A model generated the notes under the pieces. That model worked only from the letters and a program-made list of their open reading frames with translations, ran no database searches and was not told the origin of the DNA. The translations under genes and the position numbers were made by a program. A DNA stretch of 64,000 nucleotides from Cytidiella melzeri. Its lineage: Eukaryota > Basidiomycota > Agaricomycetes > Polyporales > Irpicaceae. The first letter of the stretch is position 1. Each line of letters starts with the position of its first letter. The DNA lies in NCBI GenBank assembly GCA_022592445.1, contig JABYQR010000008.1, forward strand, positions 1-64,000, given 5' to 3'. Positions 33,574 to 44,982 of this stretch are shown piece by piece.

Positions 33574-36399
33574 TCAGATCGAAAAACCACACATCAACAG
33601 CAAGACGCACCATTTCACTCTGTCAAAACGGAACAAATGGAACAGTAGCAGCCAAATTGCTGTACCGGATCAAGGTTAGTGTGCAGAAATACACCGCGAT
33701 ACATATCAATATCACGTACTGAGTTCCATGTATGTGAAGAATCCGAGCGCACCGCCCTTCGCGCCGCGCTTGACGAAGCGGATCACATCTACCCACAACT
33801 TCATGTCCTTTGGCATGGGTCGAGCGTCTTTGTCCATGAGGAATGTCATGAGAATGCGCGCGTAGATGCCAATGTGGCTTCAAGGACATCTATCAGCAAA
33901 TCATGTCCACGTCCATATACAAGTGTACTCACAAATGGCCGCTGGCAACACGAAGGAGTGAGAGCAGATGAGCGTTAAGAAACCTCAGAAGACAAGTCAC
34001 TACTTACACAGTCCCTGGGTTGGCGAGTATGTTAGCTGTCAAACAGCATTCTTCAGGGATACCACTCACCGATTGCGTTCATGTACGACGAGTTCGTCAT
34101 CAGAATAGACCAATCCTCCGTCGCGAAGTTTTGCAAGTATAAATTCGGTCGCTGTAAACAACCGACGCTCGGTATCATATCCACAAATGGTTTTCATGCC
34201 GATGAACACACCTCATATCCTTCAGGGAATAAATCATCCGGCAAGAAGTCAATCTTGGGCTTGCTGAAGCCTGTAGCCATTACAACGACATCAGCATCAA
34301 ACTGCAATGGGGGTTCAAGTGAGCTTAGTTCTGTTGCTGCCCTCCGAAAACCAGTACCTACTTCTTTGATCTGGCCTTCATCACCCGGCTTGCTATCGCG
34401 TTGTCGTACATTGACCCGTACCCCGCGAGACGTCAACCGTTCAGTATCTCCGCGGACGTAGTCGCATTTGCCAGCGCGAACGTGTTTGAGAAACTCGTCG
34501 TTGACCACCTGTTGTCAACGCAAACTAATGAGAATGCTGTTGCGATAGATACTGAGCTCAGTTGCTTACAGGGGTGCCCTCGAAGAGGCCAAGATGTTTC
34601 GGCACGAGATCCTCAACACCACGGTAGTTGTACCAAGTGATGAACCTTTCCCACACGAAACTACATTGACATCAAATTAATGCTTCCTAGGAATTGCGTT
34701 CTCAGATGTTTGCTTACCTCAAAGGCATTTCACGTCCAAACGGCTGGGAGGAAACCAATGTGTCAACGATGATGTTCCTGGGAATGATCCACTAAAGAAT
34801 ATCGACATCAGTAACAGAGGACAGACGATAATGAGCATACAACCAACTTTGTCCTGACGTGCCAGCACAACACACTTCTTCGCGCCTTTCGCTAAAGCGG
34901 TCTCGACGGCCTCGACAGCGCTTGCACCGCTCCCGATGACAACAATGATTTTGTCCCTGAACTCCGGTGCATCGTCGTGGTCCAGGCCAGAGGAGTGAAT
35001 GATAGGGCCCTTGAAGACGTCATCGTCGTTGTCGTCGTCCTCTGCTGAGTGCTTCCCGTTGATCTCCGAATGATGATGTTTGCGAGCCTTTTTGCTGTGG
35101 TGTCTGGTATGGTGATCACCTCGGACCTGCTCGTGTACTCCCTCCTCCATGACTTTCTCTACAGGCTCCTGGGTGTCCTCTCCAACATCGTACGCCTCGC
35201 CCGGCTTCGGGAAGCCCTGATCCTTCTTGTTGACCTGCTCACGTTGAAGATCCCATGCGTTGACCGACGGCTTGTGCTTGTCCCAAACTCCATTGCTATG
35301 TCCACTTTTATGGTAGTTTGAATCATCTTGCGTAGGCTTGTCATCTGCGACGTATGCTTCGTGCGGGTCAGGGAACCCTTGCTCCTTCTTCTCCACCTGA
35401 TCTCGCTCGACAGCTTTTGGGTCCTCCTTGGGCGTTTCCCACACTCCGTCCAGGTCGGCAACCTGCCTGTCTTGCGCCTTCCCCTCTCTGTCTTTCCGCT
35501 CCTCGTCTTGTTTCTCCTTAGCCTCCTTTTCTTGTTTACGCTTCTTCTCGTCCTTCCATCCGGGCATGCCCTTCATCTGGACCATATTTGGCTCCCCACA
35601 CGTTCCGACCGTCACGATCACGGCGTCAAACTCTCCGTCTTCGCCGTCGTTCACGATCCACTTGCTTGATGCAGTATCACTCTCAGAATTCGAAGGCTTT
35701 CCAGAGCCCTCCTTCCGTTTGATGGATGTGACGGGAGTGTTGAAGCGCGTGCGCTGGTCGAGAGCGTATTCATCGTGGATACGGTGAATTTCTGCTGCAA
35801 GTTGCTGAAAACAGTCTCTAACTAAGACTAGAACCACTCACCTCCTAAGATCTCGTCACGTTGAGGGAAGCCGCGCTTCCATATGACAGAGGGATGGAAC
35901 CTGTACAGCAGCGAATTGAGTTGTAGACCAGATGTCCTATTAACCGATGCCCAGATACCGCCTAGTTATGCGAGTCGAGTTCAGGACGTAGTATCTTAAA
36001 AGTAAGTTGTTGCAACTCACCGACATGGTCGTCCTTCTCGTAAATCACTACGTCAAAACCATGTGCCACAGCATGCGCTGCAGAAGAGATTCCAGTCAGA
36101 CCTGCGCCAACAACGGCAATCCTCCCTCTGTATTTGACAGATTTGCCTGACTCCGGGGGAGGCTGTGAGAACGAAGAGTTCGTCAGGAATCTGTGTCGGA
36201 ACTTCTGATAAAGCTGGTAGCTCACCGGCTTGAAAGCAAAAACAATGACGTGTTGCAAGAACACGTAGAACGTGTCTAGTGCTGCTACGAAGAGCGTTTT
36301 GGGCAGCTCGAACATCAAGAATGTGAAGACTGTAAACGGAAGCAGCGCGACAGTCTGTAAGGACGGCAGCGTCGCCTGCACCGATATGGCTGCCTTCAT
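33574..36399 (-). CDS. Flavin-containing monooxygenase with a long charged insert
   Basis: ATG 36399 starts a hydrophobic N-terminus (residues about 10-55), followed by the FAD Rossmann motif AVVGAGLTGISSA. After two introns come 'QLAAEIHRIHDEY', the 'VIVTVGT' strand, the NADPH Rossmann motif VVIGSGASAVEAV and the class signature VVMATGF. The protein ends after a last short exon in a hydrophobic tail (stop 33574-33576). Between the FAD and NADPH parts (about 34960-35560) sits an insert of some 200 residues rich in Lys, Asp, Glu and His, with two copies of a '(Q)V-KK-QGFP-P-EAY' unit and a His-rich run. Such enzymes oxygenate small lipophilic molecules using NADPH and O2. The neighbouring P450 supports a role in secondary metabolism, but the substrate is unknown. 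Confidence 0.82.
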
Positions 36400-36741
36400 G
36401 CCGTCGAGATGGTCGTTGTAAAGGAGGATGATGCATCTTAGCAAGCTCCTGGGAGTGGTTTATATACCAACGTCGGTGGTGGCCTTCGTTGTCGTCTTGA
36501 TGATGACGTCCACGACGTCACTTGGACAATTCACATTTCATGTGATTTTTTAATTGAGATTAACGTGTGTAATCCTAAATAAGGACAACCAAGTTTGAGC
36601 CGCCAGTCTTGAGTCAATGTCAACTGTTGCCAGTGCGTGTTCGACGTTCGACGTTCAACAATGAGCTACACTCCAATCATGTAGTGGCCTCCATATAGCA
36701 AAGACCATAAAATAACAGTAGCGAACAGATGAGCATCTATG
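36400..36741. other. Intergenic, FMO promoter
   Basis: AT-rich, no ORF. Holds the upstream region of the flavin monooxygenase and the 3' end of the peptidase gene. Confidence 0.45.
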
Positions 36742-38819
36742 TCAGCCATGCACACGCGGCGGTTTCCAATCCGCAAGCCAAGCCTTCACAAATTCGATCT
36801 CTTGACTGTGTATAGTGGCAATAACTGGAGGTTCAGCCGAATGGTCAACCAAGCCGTTCTCATCCCAATGATGAACCGATTCTAAGTGCGTCAGTCGTAA
36901 GGAGCCGCAGTATCTAAGTGTAGTCGCAGTGCGCACCAGAGAGTAGCTTGAATGGCCTCAGTGTCGTGTCTGTGCGGTTCTTCGCAATGTCGCTATGCGC
37001 GGTATTAGGTCTCCATGGATCTGCTAAATATTCGAAATTCACGGTAAACCTTTGACACTCGAGCAATCTGAACGAGCGGTCTTACCTTGCCCATCGACAA
37101 TTGCAAGTCGGTCAGCCGCAATGTTCAGCCCACCAATAGCGTTTACCGACGCTACATCAGGAACATCAGGGATTCTGTAGTGTTCGCCTGGCGGGAAAGC
37201 CTAGCCATGACCCACACCCCTTCTGAACATATACAACATACATTGCTGGTAGAAACTCACAAATCCACATATTTGGCTGGCGTATTCCAAGGTCTGAGTG
37301 TTAGATATGATACGAAGGTGGCCAGGTGGAGGAGCGGTCTGATGATGTTGTATTCCGAGACTGAAACAAAGGCAAAATATATGGTCGCTTACAGTAAAGA
37401 ACCCCCACTGAGTACACACTTGAAATTGCCATGTGCGCCATGTTTCAGAGAGGTCAGTTGCATTGAAATCGGCCGCGTTGAACGTCCCAAAACACTAGAT
37501 CGCAAGGTGAGTGCTGATTGCTCGGAAATGATATCTTAATGCGGACCTCGTCCTGCGTAGAACTGCTCGGGCACCGGGAAGATATTGTCTACACAACTGG
37601 CTGAGTAAAGCAATTGAGAACGTAGCACGTGGAGCTTACTCTATTGATGTATGCAGCGTAGTTCATGGTGGCGTTGCTGACGCGGATGCCAGGTGCGATC
37701 GTGGTAGTCAAGTTGTTTGGTGTTCCGAGTGCAGAACAAAACTTGTCAAAGCCGGTGGTAGACACGGATGGATCCCAGTTCGTGTTCTGCCAGTTCCCCA
37801 GCGGAGACTAAATGATACAATGTAAGGGACCTGTTGATCTACTGTAGGTGTACCAACATACCGAGATTAACGATCCTACGTCTGCATCATGTGTCACATT
37901 TGGCAAGCCGTACAGCATCTTGATCGCCTGCCGCGTAGCACTAGACTTCGCCAACAGGTTGTCGAACTCCACAACGGCAGTTTCAAGCTGCTGAACACAA
38001 TCGGCAGGTGCGAACTGCCTGATAATATCCATGTATTGCCAGTCCGACACTGTAGCGTAAACAACCCCACTCGATGCGATGGCGCCATAGACTAGATCGG
38101 GGTAAAGCACGCGCATGTGCGCCGAACGTGCACCCGCATATGATCCCTTGTGCAGATTTAGAGAATCGTCGACAGTAACAAGTCCGAAAGAAGCACGTAC
38201 ACCGTAGTAGATCCAAGGTGTTCCAGGTGCTGTGATATTCACTGAGAGACCGGGTACCTCAACCCTGGCCATGAAGTTTGCCGAGTCCGCAAGGGCCTGT
38301 TTGTTGTTCAGCCATCTGCAATACCAGATTAGTATAACTATCTATCAGTGAATAATATGGGACGTACCGTAGTGAGTCCGTCGTGAAGTTGTTCACAGGT
38401 ATGGAACTCCCGTAGTAGCGATGCTCAAGCACTATGCCTAGACCGCCCGTGGCATTTGCCAAGATCTGGGCGATGCCCTGTTGAAGGAACGGTAAGCGGT
38501 CCACACCGCTATCCTCACCGGAGTCAAGGACGATGACAGGCCCTCCAGATTGGAAATAGCGATCGTCGACCCAGTATCTTTGTTGGAAAGTAAAGCCCGT
38601 ATCTTGGAAGTGATCAAGCGGTTGGGTAAAGTTATACTGAGGGAAGGTGGGAGACGCCGCCAACAGTACTGGCCCATCATCTGGGGCGCCGGGCGCGAGC
38701 CTTTGTTCTAGTCTGGATAGCTTGATGATCTGAGCAGGATTGAGCAGGGAGAAAGCTTGCACTCGGGGGACGAAAGCCAATGCCAAGATGGCTATACAGT
38801 AATCTGCAGCGGAGAACAT
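36742..38819 (-). CDS. Secreted serine carboxypeptidase, family S28 (prolyl-carboxypeptidase-like)
   Basis: ATG 38819 opens a signal peptide (hydrophobic to about residue 22, 'RVQAF'). Next come the S28 tracts 'QPLDHF', 'GGPVIVLDSGE' and 'EHRYYG'. The nucleophile elbow GGSYAG is formed across an intron (donor GTACGT after 'TACTACGGT'; acceptor near 38146). The acid residue lies in 'YLADPWRPN' (about 37000-37030) and the His in 'VHHWDENG' (about 36870). So the full Ser-Asp-His triad is visible. Several NxT/S sites predict glycosylation. The enzyme should cleave Pro-X bonds from peptide ends outside the cell. About seven introns; the weakest joins are between 37100 and 37560, where frames are short and the exon limits are uncertain. 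Confidence 0.85.
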
Positions 38820-40140
38820 GATTCAGGAGGTAGTCTAAGAGCGGTTGTCTTACATTCGAAGCTCTTATATATGAATTCGAAAGCTCAAGGAAGACTCTGA
38901 CAACAGAATAGTAGTGACGAAGAAAACTAGATAAAGATTGTTGTCAGCAGAATAGAAGATATGTACATGTGATGGAGATAGAACGTACACGTCGCATGCT
39001 ACTTGTACATGGGCTGTGAGGAAGCCTGTCCACGAGATCCGTATGCGCGTGTGTTGTTATCAGTCTAGGACACGTTATACGATAGAACTGTGTAGATAGA
39101 ACAGCCTGAGGTCCGCCAGTGCCTCTTGATTTTACGGCCGACGACTGTGCATGAAAACTCAGCATTTACAGCGAAGTCTAGAACGACATAGAAGGTAGCT
39201 GTTCAACATCTCACGCTTGTAAAGTTAGCAACCAGAGTAAGTCTTTGGGTGGACGCAGAGCTTACTAGTAGCAATGGCTATGCCGTCTCTGTCAGCTAAT
39301 CGAAGATTATTGTGAAGACTTCGAGTTGCAATGACAAGCCTTCGAACCGTGATAGTCATCCCGAGTAAACGGTAGCTGTACAGCATTCTTATGACACGGC
39401 CAGAGCACAGGGTACTGTCCGCTACAGTGTCTGGAGTTTGGGCTATGCTTTTGTCAATCAAGTCGAGATGATCATGAAAACGTCGAACGAAGATGAACGG
39501 CCATGGACAGTGGCCCAGTGTTGAGCGATCCCGCACGGGCCGGGAGCGAGCCGGTCTGCCGTAGTACGCAAAATGTATGCAGCGACTCTGATGTAGAAAT
39601 TCCTGGCAGTAGACAATTTGCTCTCAACCTTCGCAGCCTGAAGTATATTCGAGTGCTTTTTTTGACCCAACTATGCGATACTACGTACTCAATTTCGACT
39701 AGTACCGGTACTTGACGAGGCGTATGTGATCTCACCTCGACATACTTATTTTTTTGCTGATCACGGCGGCATGTCCGCGCAGTATTTCGACTACACGGTC
39801 TAACTGATCTCGCAGATTGTCATAATCTCGACCAACGACCCTACAACAATGCCTTGTCCGCGTGTGCAACATTGACGTGGTACACGTGTTATAATGCTGC
39901 GATAGAACATGCATACCTGGCATCCACCCCGTTCATAGGTGTCCGAGTCCACTCGGCTGGGCGCGCATTATGTGGCACTGGTAAGCAGCTGTGCAATTGA
40001 TATCGCATGAGCTCTCAGGCAAGGTGCCGTACACGCCCTTCCAGCATGCTGGGTCTCCACCTAGCGATTTTAAAAGGCTCTGTGAGCCAATTTCCTTCTC
40101 GCCTGCCCTTTCAACCACTCACACATCCAAGCTCTCCAGG
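38820..40140. other. Long gene-poor stretch (1.3 kb)
   Basis: Contains the peptidase promoter on the left and the lectin-like gene's promoter on the right. Frames on the minus strand between 39225 and 39735 have no start, motif or intron pattern that I trust. No repeats shared with the rest of the window. Confidence 0.4.
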
Positions 40141-41172
40141 ATGGGTAACTCGTCAAGCACACAATCCGAGCAAGCTCCGAGCATACGCTCGCGGACATCC
40201 CGCAGGAGTCGTGTGCTAGAGGCTGGCGAGAATTCCCGGATGTCGCACGCCGTGTCGTTCTACCAGACTCCTCCTGGTTCTTTCGACCTCGGTCGACGTC
40301 CCATGTCCGCAACGTCCGCCGACTTTCCTGACATCAGGGATGCGGAACCAAAAGTTCCCGTTAGCGAGGCAGATACGGAGTCTCTTCCTCCCACAGAAGA
40401 GCCGAAGCAACTGCGCTGGAAAGCTGGTGTTTATTCGTTGGTGAATGTGCAGAGCGGCACTTCACTGGACTTATCGGGCGCGGATGAAAAGTCTATCATT
40501 GGCTTTCCTAGCCATAGCGGCAAGAACCAGCAGGTGCGTTTTACTACTACGTCTATTCCCGGAACTTCATCTCAAGGCGTAACAGTGGCGTTTCGAGTCT
40601 CTTGGAGAGGGCTACACCATGCGGAGCCTCTATACTGGTCAATACCTTACGGTCGAGGACGGAATTGTGCACGAGGGGCCTCTCATTGCAAGCCCATTCC
40701 CTGTTAGTTGGAAAGTAGTCGTTGTCTCTGAAGGAGATCATGTGGTTGTTAGGTATGTTCATCGTCGATGCATGGCCACCGGTATTGATTCTCCGAATAG
40801 ACTTCTGTGGCCCAACGAACGATACGCCGTCACTTTGGCAGATTCTGGCAGCGATAAAGCCTGCACAAGAGTATGTGAAGCCTCTATGAACATACATTCC
40901 TGGTGCTGACCCATTCTTGATAGATACATCTCGCAAATTCTTCCCTAGATCAAGAATGTCAGTCGTGGCGGCTCATTGAACGAGAGGACCCGGTCGTAGT
41001 CAGCCAGGAACCATCCCTCGTCAGGCAGCAACAAATTATGGCAGAGTCTACGCCAGTGGAGTCAATCGTCGTCACCGAGGATGCCAGTAATGTTACAACT
41101 ACACGTACGACTACGACCAGCACAGTCACCACAGTGACCCTGATCACAAAAACCCCACGGCGTGTAGCATGA
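40141..41172 (+). CDS. Ricin B-lectin-like (beta-trefoil) protein with N-myristoylation signal
   Basis: Three exons (about 40141-40532, 40599-40870 and 40923-41172), roughly 300 residues. The N-terminus MGNSSSTQ fits the N-myristoylation consensus, suggesting membrane attachment. Residues about 20-90 are Ser/Arg-rich and disordered. From about residue 97, 'GVYSLVNVQSGTSLDLSG' and 'NQQWRF' (the QxW motif, joined across the first intron), then 'SLYTGQYLTVEDG', show a beta-trefoil repeat pattern. The tail is Ser/Thr-rich with a poly-Thr run. Ricin-B folds often bind sugars, but I cannot tell whether the binding residues are kept. The frame is open upstream of the ATG, but this ATG has the better context. 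Confidence 0.7.
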
Positions 41173-41382
41173 GTCTCATCCAACTTCCCATTTGAACTCA
41201 CTGTCGCAGTCCTGCCATCGATAGCATGTCTCAGTTACTCGCGCTTCATATTGTGCTGTCTATTTTCACAGCTGTAACTATAGTGCACTTCCACTTCTCC
41301 TATCCAGACTCGGATTCTCGTTACATACTAGTAGCATGGTTGGACTTATATGTTTACGTTCGCTCAGAGCTAACTCGGATAT

Positions 41383-42600
41383 ATGAACCGTTCGCTCAGC
41401 GCTCAGCGCTCATCATTGGCAGCAAGGCTTCCTGGAAGTGGTCCTCGAGATAACACTTGTTCTCCGTCTTATGTATTACTTACTAGTTCAAACTCAACGC
41501 CGACTAAAACGCTGAGCATGCCGACGAGTAACGTTCAGCTCCCTGACTTGACCAAAATATGCGGAGAACACTTTGAATTGCGGGTTAACCAGCACTGTCT
41601 CGCCGTCGGGGAGGAGTCCCGACGCTGGGTGGAACAACACGAGCTACTAGTGGGCGAAGAAACTCGTGCGCAACTCGTGGCTACGCAACTACCGCTGTTA
41701 GCTGCGCTATGCTATCCAACCTGTGACATGACCCAGCTGAGGACGTCGACCGACTTTCTCACTGTGCTCTTCTATGGGTGCTATCATCCGCAGATGGTAA
41801 ACAAGGAAGCTAGTGGCGCGGCTTTCGACAGGTGCGCCTTGTTGCATTAGCTGAAGGTCGTTCAGGGTCACTTATTCAAGTATTATGGCGAACCAGTGTG
41901 CTCGAACGCCTGAGACGAACCACAAACATGCAGTGTTGGGCTCGTTTTCAGACTGCTCTGGAGGGAATCCAATCTGCCGCACGCACCACGGTAAAGCAGC
42001 GAGAGAAACCTAACCAGGCGGTGCAGGGTCGCACCATGACAGTAGAAGGCTGCCTGTCCCTCAAGCGCGTGTCAGAGATCTTCAACCTTGCGTTCTGCTT
42101 GAACGAGTATACTGAGGACTTGAAGATCCCCGATGTAGTCCTCCGCGGCTCACCTCTGCGGGAGCTAAAGCAAAATGCGCTGGATGCCATTATATGGATG
42201 AAGGTAAGCCTGGTTGCAACTTGTGTGCGTATCCTGATCATGAACATGAATTGGGCAGGACATTGTCTCATACAATATCCAGCAATCTAGAGGAGACATG
42301 GACAATCTCGTGGCGGTACTCATGATGCAGCAGCAGATAACTTTACAAGCTGCCGTGAATCAGGCGACGGCCTCGGTGCGGCAGTGCGTGCAGAGGTTTG
42401 TGGAGCTCAGTGAAAGCGGGGCATTGACGTCTCTCGACGAGGACGCGAAACGTTATGTCCAGGGTCTACGCGACTGGATAGTCGGATGGGCTCATTGGGT
42501 TTACGAGACGGAAGAGTACTTTTTGAAGGACGGCGAGGAGGTCAAGGCGTTCGGTTGGCTGTTCCTGCTGCCGAAGGAGGGCGAAGGGGAAGGACGGTGA
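41383..42600 (+). pseudogene. Class I sesquiterpene-synthase-like gene lacking the Asp-rich motif
   Basis: Two introns (about 41831-41868 and 42201-42259). The fold-bearing landmarks of mushroom terpene synthases are there: 'LPDLTKICG' at the start, 'LRTSTDFLTVLF' where the metal-binding helix begins, 'CLNEYTEDLKIPD', the NSE helix and 'WAHWVYETEEYF' near the end. But the DDxx(D/E) motif that should follow 'TVLF' is absent: the sequence goes straight to 'YGCYHPQ', as if about 30 residues were lost. The NSE triad (N-D-x-x-S-x-x-x-E) reads K-D-I-V-S-Y-N-I-Q, so two of three metal ligands are changed. It still has a clean frame and stop. Either a pseudogene or a non-catalytic relative; the first intron is the least certain. 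Confidence 0.65.
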
Positions 42601-42637
42601 CTTTTGATGTATGGGGTAGAGTGCGATAACGGAGATT

Positions 42638-43970
42638 CTACGATGCTGCAGTGGTGACTGTCAGTTCTGGTAAATCTAACAACGCGAGACCCTTAGGCTG
42701 CCTCCGGTTATTGACTGCGCGCAACAAGTTGCGCAGTGCGACACGATCTGCCTGTAATATTGACAGCCGTAACTTGTTGTTCTTGCCTCTTTCGTAACCG
42801 TACCCTGTAAGACATCGCTCGTAGGAGCAAACTTGGTCGATTCTCGGATCAACCTCATGCAGGCCCCAACCGGTACGGCGTACCGTCCTGAACTCGAGAA
42901 GCACGGTGAGCTTCTCCACAAATCGTTGCAGTACGTTCGCCCAAGTCCTCGGAGGAGTATCCTCGACGCCACCAATATGGATGGAACATGTGTCGAGGAC
43001 GAGATGCTCCAGTGTTCGACCATGACGGACAACGAAGTCCTCCACCAGCCGCTGTTCGTTCAACATGAACCCGTTTAGGGACAAAGTGGTAAGGTGAGGG
43101 AAACGAAGCCAGGACAGATCAATGGGAGGGAACTGGCCGACTGGCTGGTCCGTGAACAAAGACAGCGTAGTCAGCGTGGAATGCGCGGGCTCCAGAAAAC
43201 GTTCTGGGATCATCTCGGTCCAGAACCAAGCGAACATGTCCTCGCCGTGGCGTCCGCTGAACCGTAGGGCGTGAATCGATAGGGAGAGGTTCGAAATGCG
43301 GGACATGAGAGCTTCGAACGTAGGACTCTGGTACTCCGGTGCGGGAAATGGAATGAGGTTTGCAATGGAGAGGGTGTGTAAAGCGGGTGGAACTGCACCC
43401 GGACCGGCATCGGTTATAGCTGCAATGATAGCAGTTTGAAGCATGAAATACTTTGAAGGACTCGAGACAGACATTGCCATGCCATCTGTCTCCGAGCTCT
43501 TGAAGTTTTGCCAGACCATCCCAGAGAAAAAGTCGAGCTCTAGTTCCTCTAGATGTGGGAAAGCGAAAAGTCTCGACATGTTTGCAATGAGGGCTAAGCG
43601 GATCTCACGGGACTCCGCGTCCTCTTCGACTGCGATGGAAGAGGTGGTTAAACCATGTGGTTAATGTGAGGTAACTGTAAGAAGAATTACCTCGGTTCAC
43701 CAGCCGATTCTCCCCAGGGCCTGCCTCGCAATGAACGACAAGCCTCCGCACCAGTCGTGCCAGGTCCGCGTGTTGTAACATGTTCTCGTGGCCTTGGATA
43801 CTGCTACGAGTATTCACAACATGATATGTCGAGAACGCCTTTGGGGTCGCATAGGTGGTGAATGTGTGACTAACGTTCCTAAGACGTAGCAGGTCTCCTA
43901 TGGAAGTCACTTCGTCGACAACCGCGCCGACGAGCTCGACGGGCAAGTCAGTGAAGCCTGTTGCTAGCAT
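42638..43970 (-). CDS. F-box / LRR-like protein
   Basis: Two exons joined across about 43630-43691, about 420 residues. The N-terminus 'FTDLPVELVGAVVDEV...LLRLRNVSHTF' is an F-box-like helix set. The body has leucine-rich strands ('LEELELDFF', 'LHTLSIANL', 'LTTLSLFTD', 'LTTLSLNGF', 'LEHLVLDTC') spaced about 25-40 residues apart, consistent with irregular leucine-rich repeats that present a target to an SCF ubiquitin ligase. No neighbour points to a substrate. Such genes are numerous in mushroom genomes. Confidence 0.7.
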
Positions 43971-44391
43971 GAGAACCGTGCTCGACGTCGGAGGCAGAGG
44001 TATTAGACGTTAGCCGACCTGCGCAGAGGGTAGAGTTTGCAGAGTAGGTCAGTAGGATGAAAACCACCTCGCTGCGAGTCGCTGGATACCTGAGGTTTAT
44101 ATACAGACCGGAGTTGCTCGAGTTGAGCCGCTACCCTACATAAAGTTCTCCTGTTGCCGAGCTTGTGAAATGAAGGTCCAGAACACATCGCGGCCAGATT
44201 GTTCTGGGTGTGAAGGATCTACTACAAATGCACGTCTACGCTGCCCCTAACCGGTGCCAGGCGCACACAGCCCAACTAGGCAAATGGCGCATCATGATTG
44301 CGCATCATTCGCATCTATTTACACACAAGCGCGGAAAGTGCACGCCTCAGCGTGCTTGACAACTCGAAACCCTCACCTCTGTTTGCTCACC
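43971..44391. other. Intergenic, divergent promoters
   Basis: Lies between the F-box/LRR-like gene (-) and a small + strand gene. No other feature seen. Confidence 0.45.
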
Positions 44392-44973
44392 ATGCCAGAC
44401 ATAACGATTGAAGTACCACATCCCGTTATCGTCGTCAGCGATGAAGGTTTCGAAGTGCCAGATCTGGTGGTCAAGACCGAAACGGACCCGCCACCTTCAC
44501 CGCCGTCAGCCTCGCCGTCACCCATCCTTCGCGCACAGGACGATTCGTTCTTGTCCCCCCATATGAACACGGCAAGGCATCGTCCCCCTCGAAGATCACT
44601 CTCAGCTCCTCCAAGTAAGATCACTTTTCAGGACGACTTCAGAGAGTTTGGGGAGACGACTGCTGCGCGCCCTACTGCTCGTCTACCGGTGGACTTGGTG
44701 TTTCCACCTCCCCCGTTGTGTGAGCATTCTTCGTGCATGCCTATAATGTGGACTTACCATATATCATTTGAAGTTCGCCCTAGGACGTTTTGGAAGAATA
44801 CGAAGCGTTCGGGAGTAACAGGCGCATCTTATTCCCCGTCCTCGTACCTCATCCGACGGTCCACTTTCATCGCAGCAGGACTTTCGTTAGATCAACCCGT
44901 GGCTGACTTGTCTGCCTTTGCCGTTGAGTCTCGGGTCGGAATAGTCTACCTTCCCCCTGATTTAGGTATCTAA
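44392..44973 (+). CDS. Uncharacterised Ser/Pro-rich protein
   Basis: ATG 44392 has a good context (ctcaccATGcc). The first 110 residues are acidic then Pro/Ser-rich, with the patterned stretch 'ITIEVPHPVIVVSDEGFEVPDLVV'. The 3' part is uncertain. An intron with acceptor CCTAG at about 44781 would switch to another frame reading 'DVLEEYEAFGSNRRILFPVLVPH' and ending near 44911, which looks more protein-like than the unspliced frame ending at 44973. I do not recognise a family. It is followed 10 bp later by the next gene on the same strand. Confidence 0.45.
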   Translation: MPDITIEVPHPVIVVSDEGFEVPDLVVKTETDPPPSPPSASPSPILRAQDDSFLSPHMNTARHRPPRRSLSAPPSKITFQDDFREFGETTAARPTARLPVDLVFPPPPLCEHSSCMPIMWTYHISFEVRPRTFWKNTKRSGVTGASYSPSSYLIRRSTFIAAGLSLDQPVADLSAFAVESRVGIVYLPPDLGI

Positions 44974-44982
44974 GTTCGGAGA

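Noticed and set aside
35428..35787. Hydrophobic + strand frame opposite the flavin monooxygenase insert
   Set aside because: Antisense image of the Lys/Glu-rich insert, which always yields Leu/Phe/Ser-rich frames.
39225..39735. Minus-strand frames as a gene upstream of the S28 peptidase
   Set aside because: No start context, no motif and no consistent exon joins.
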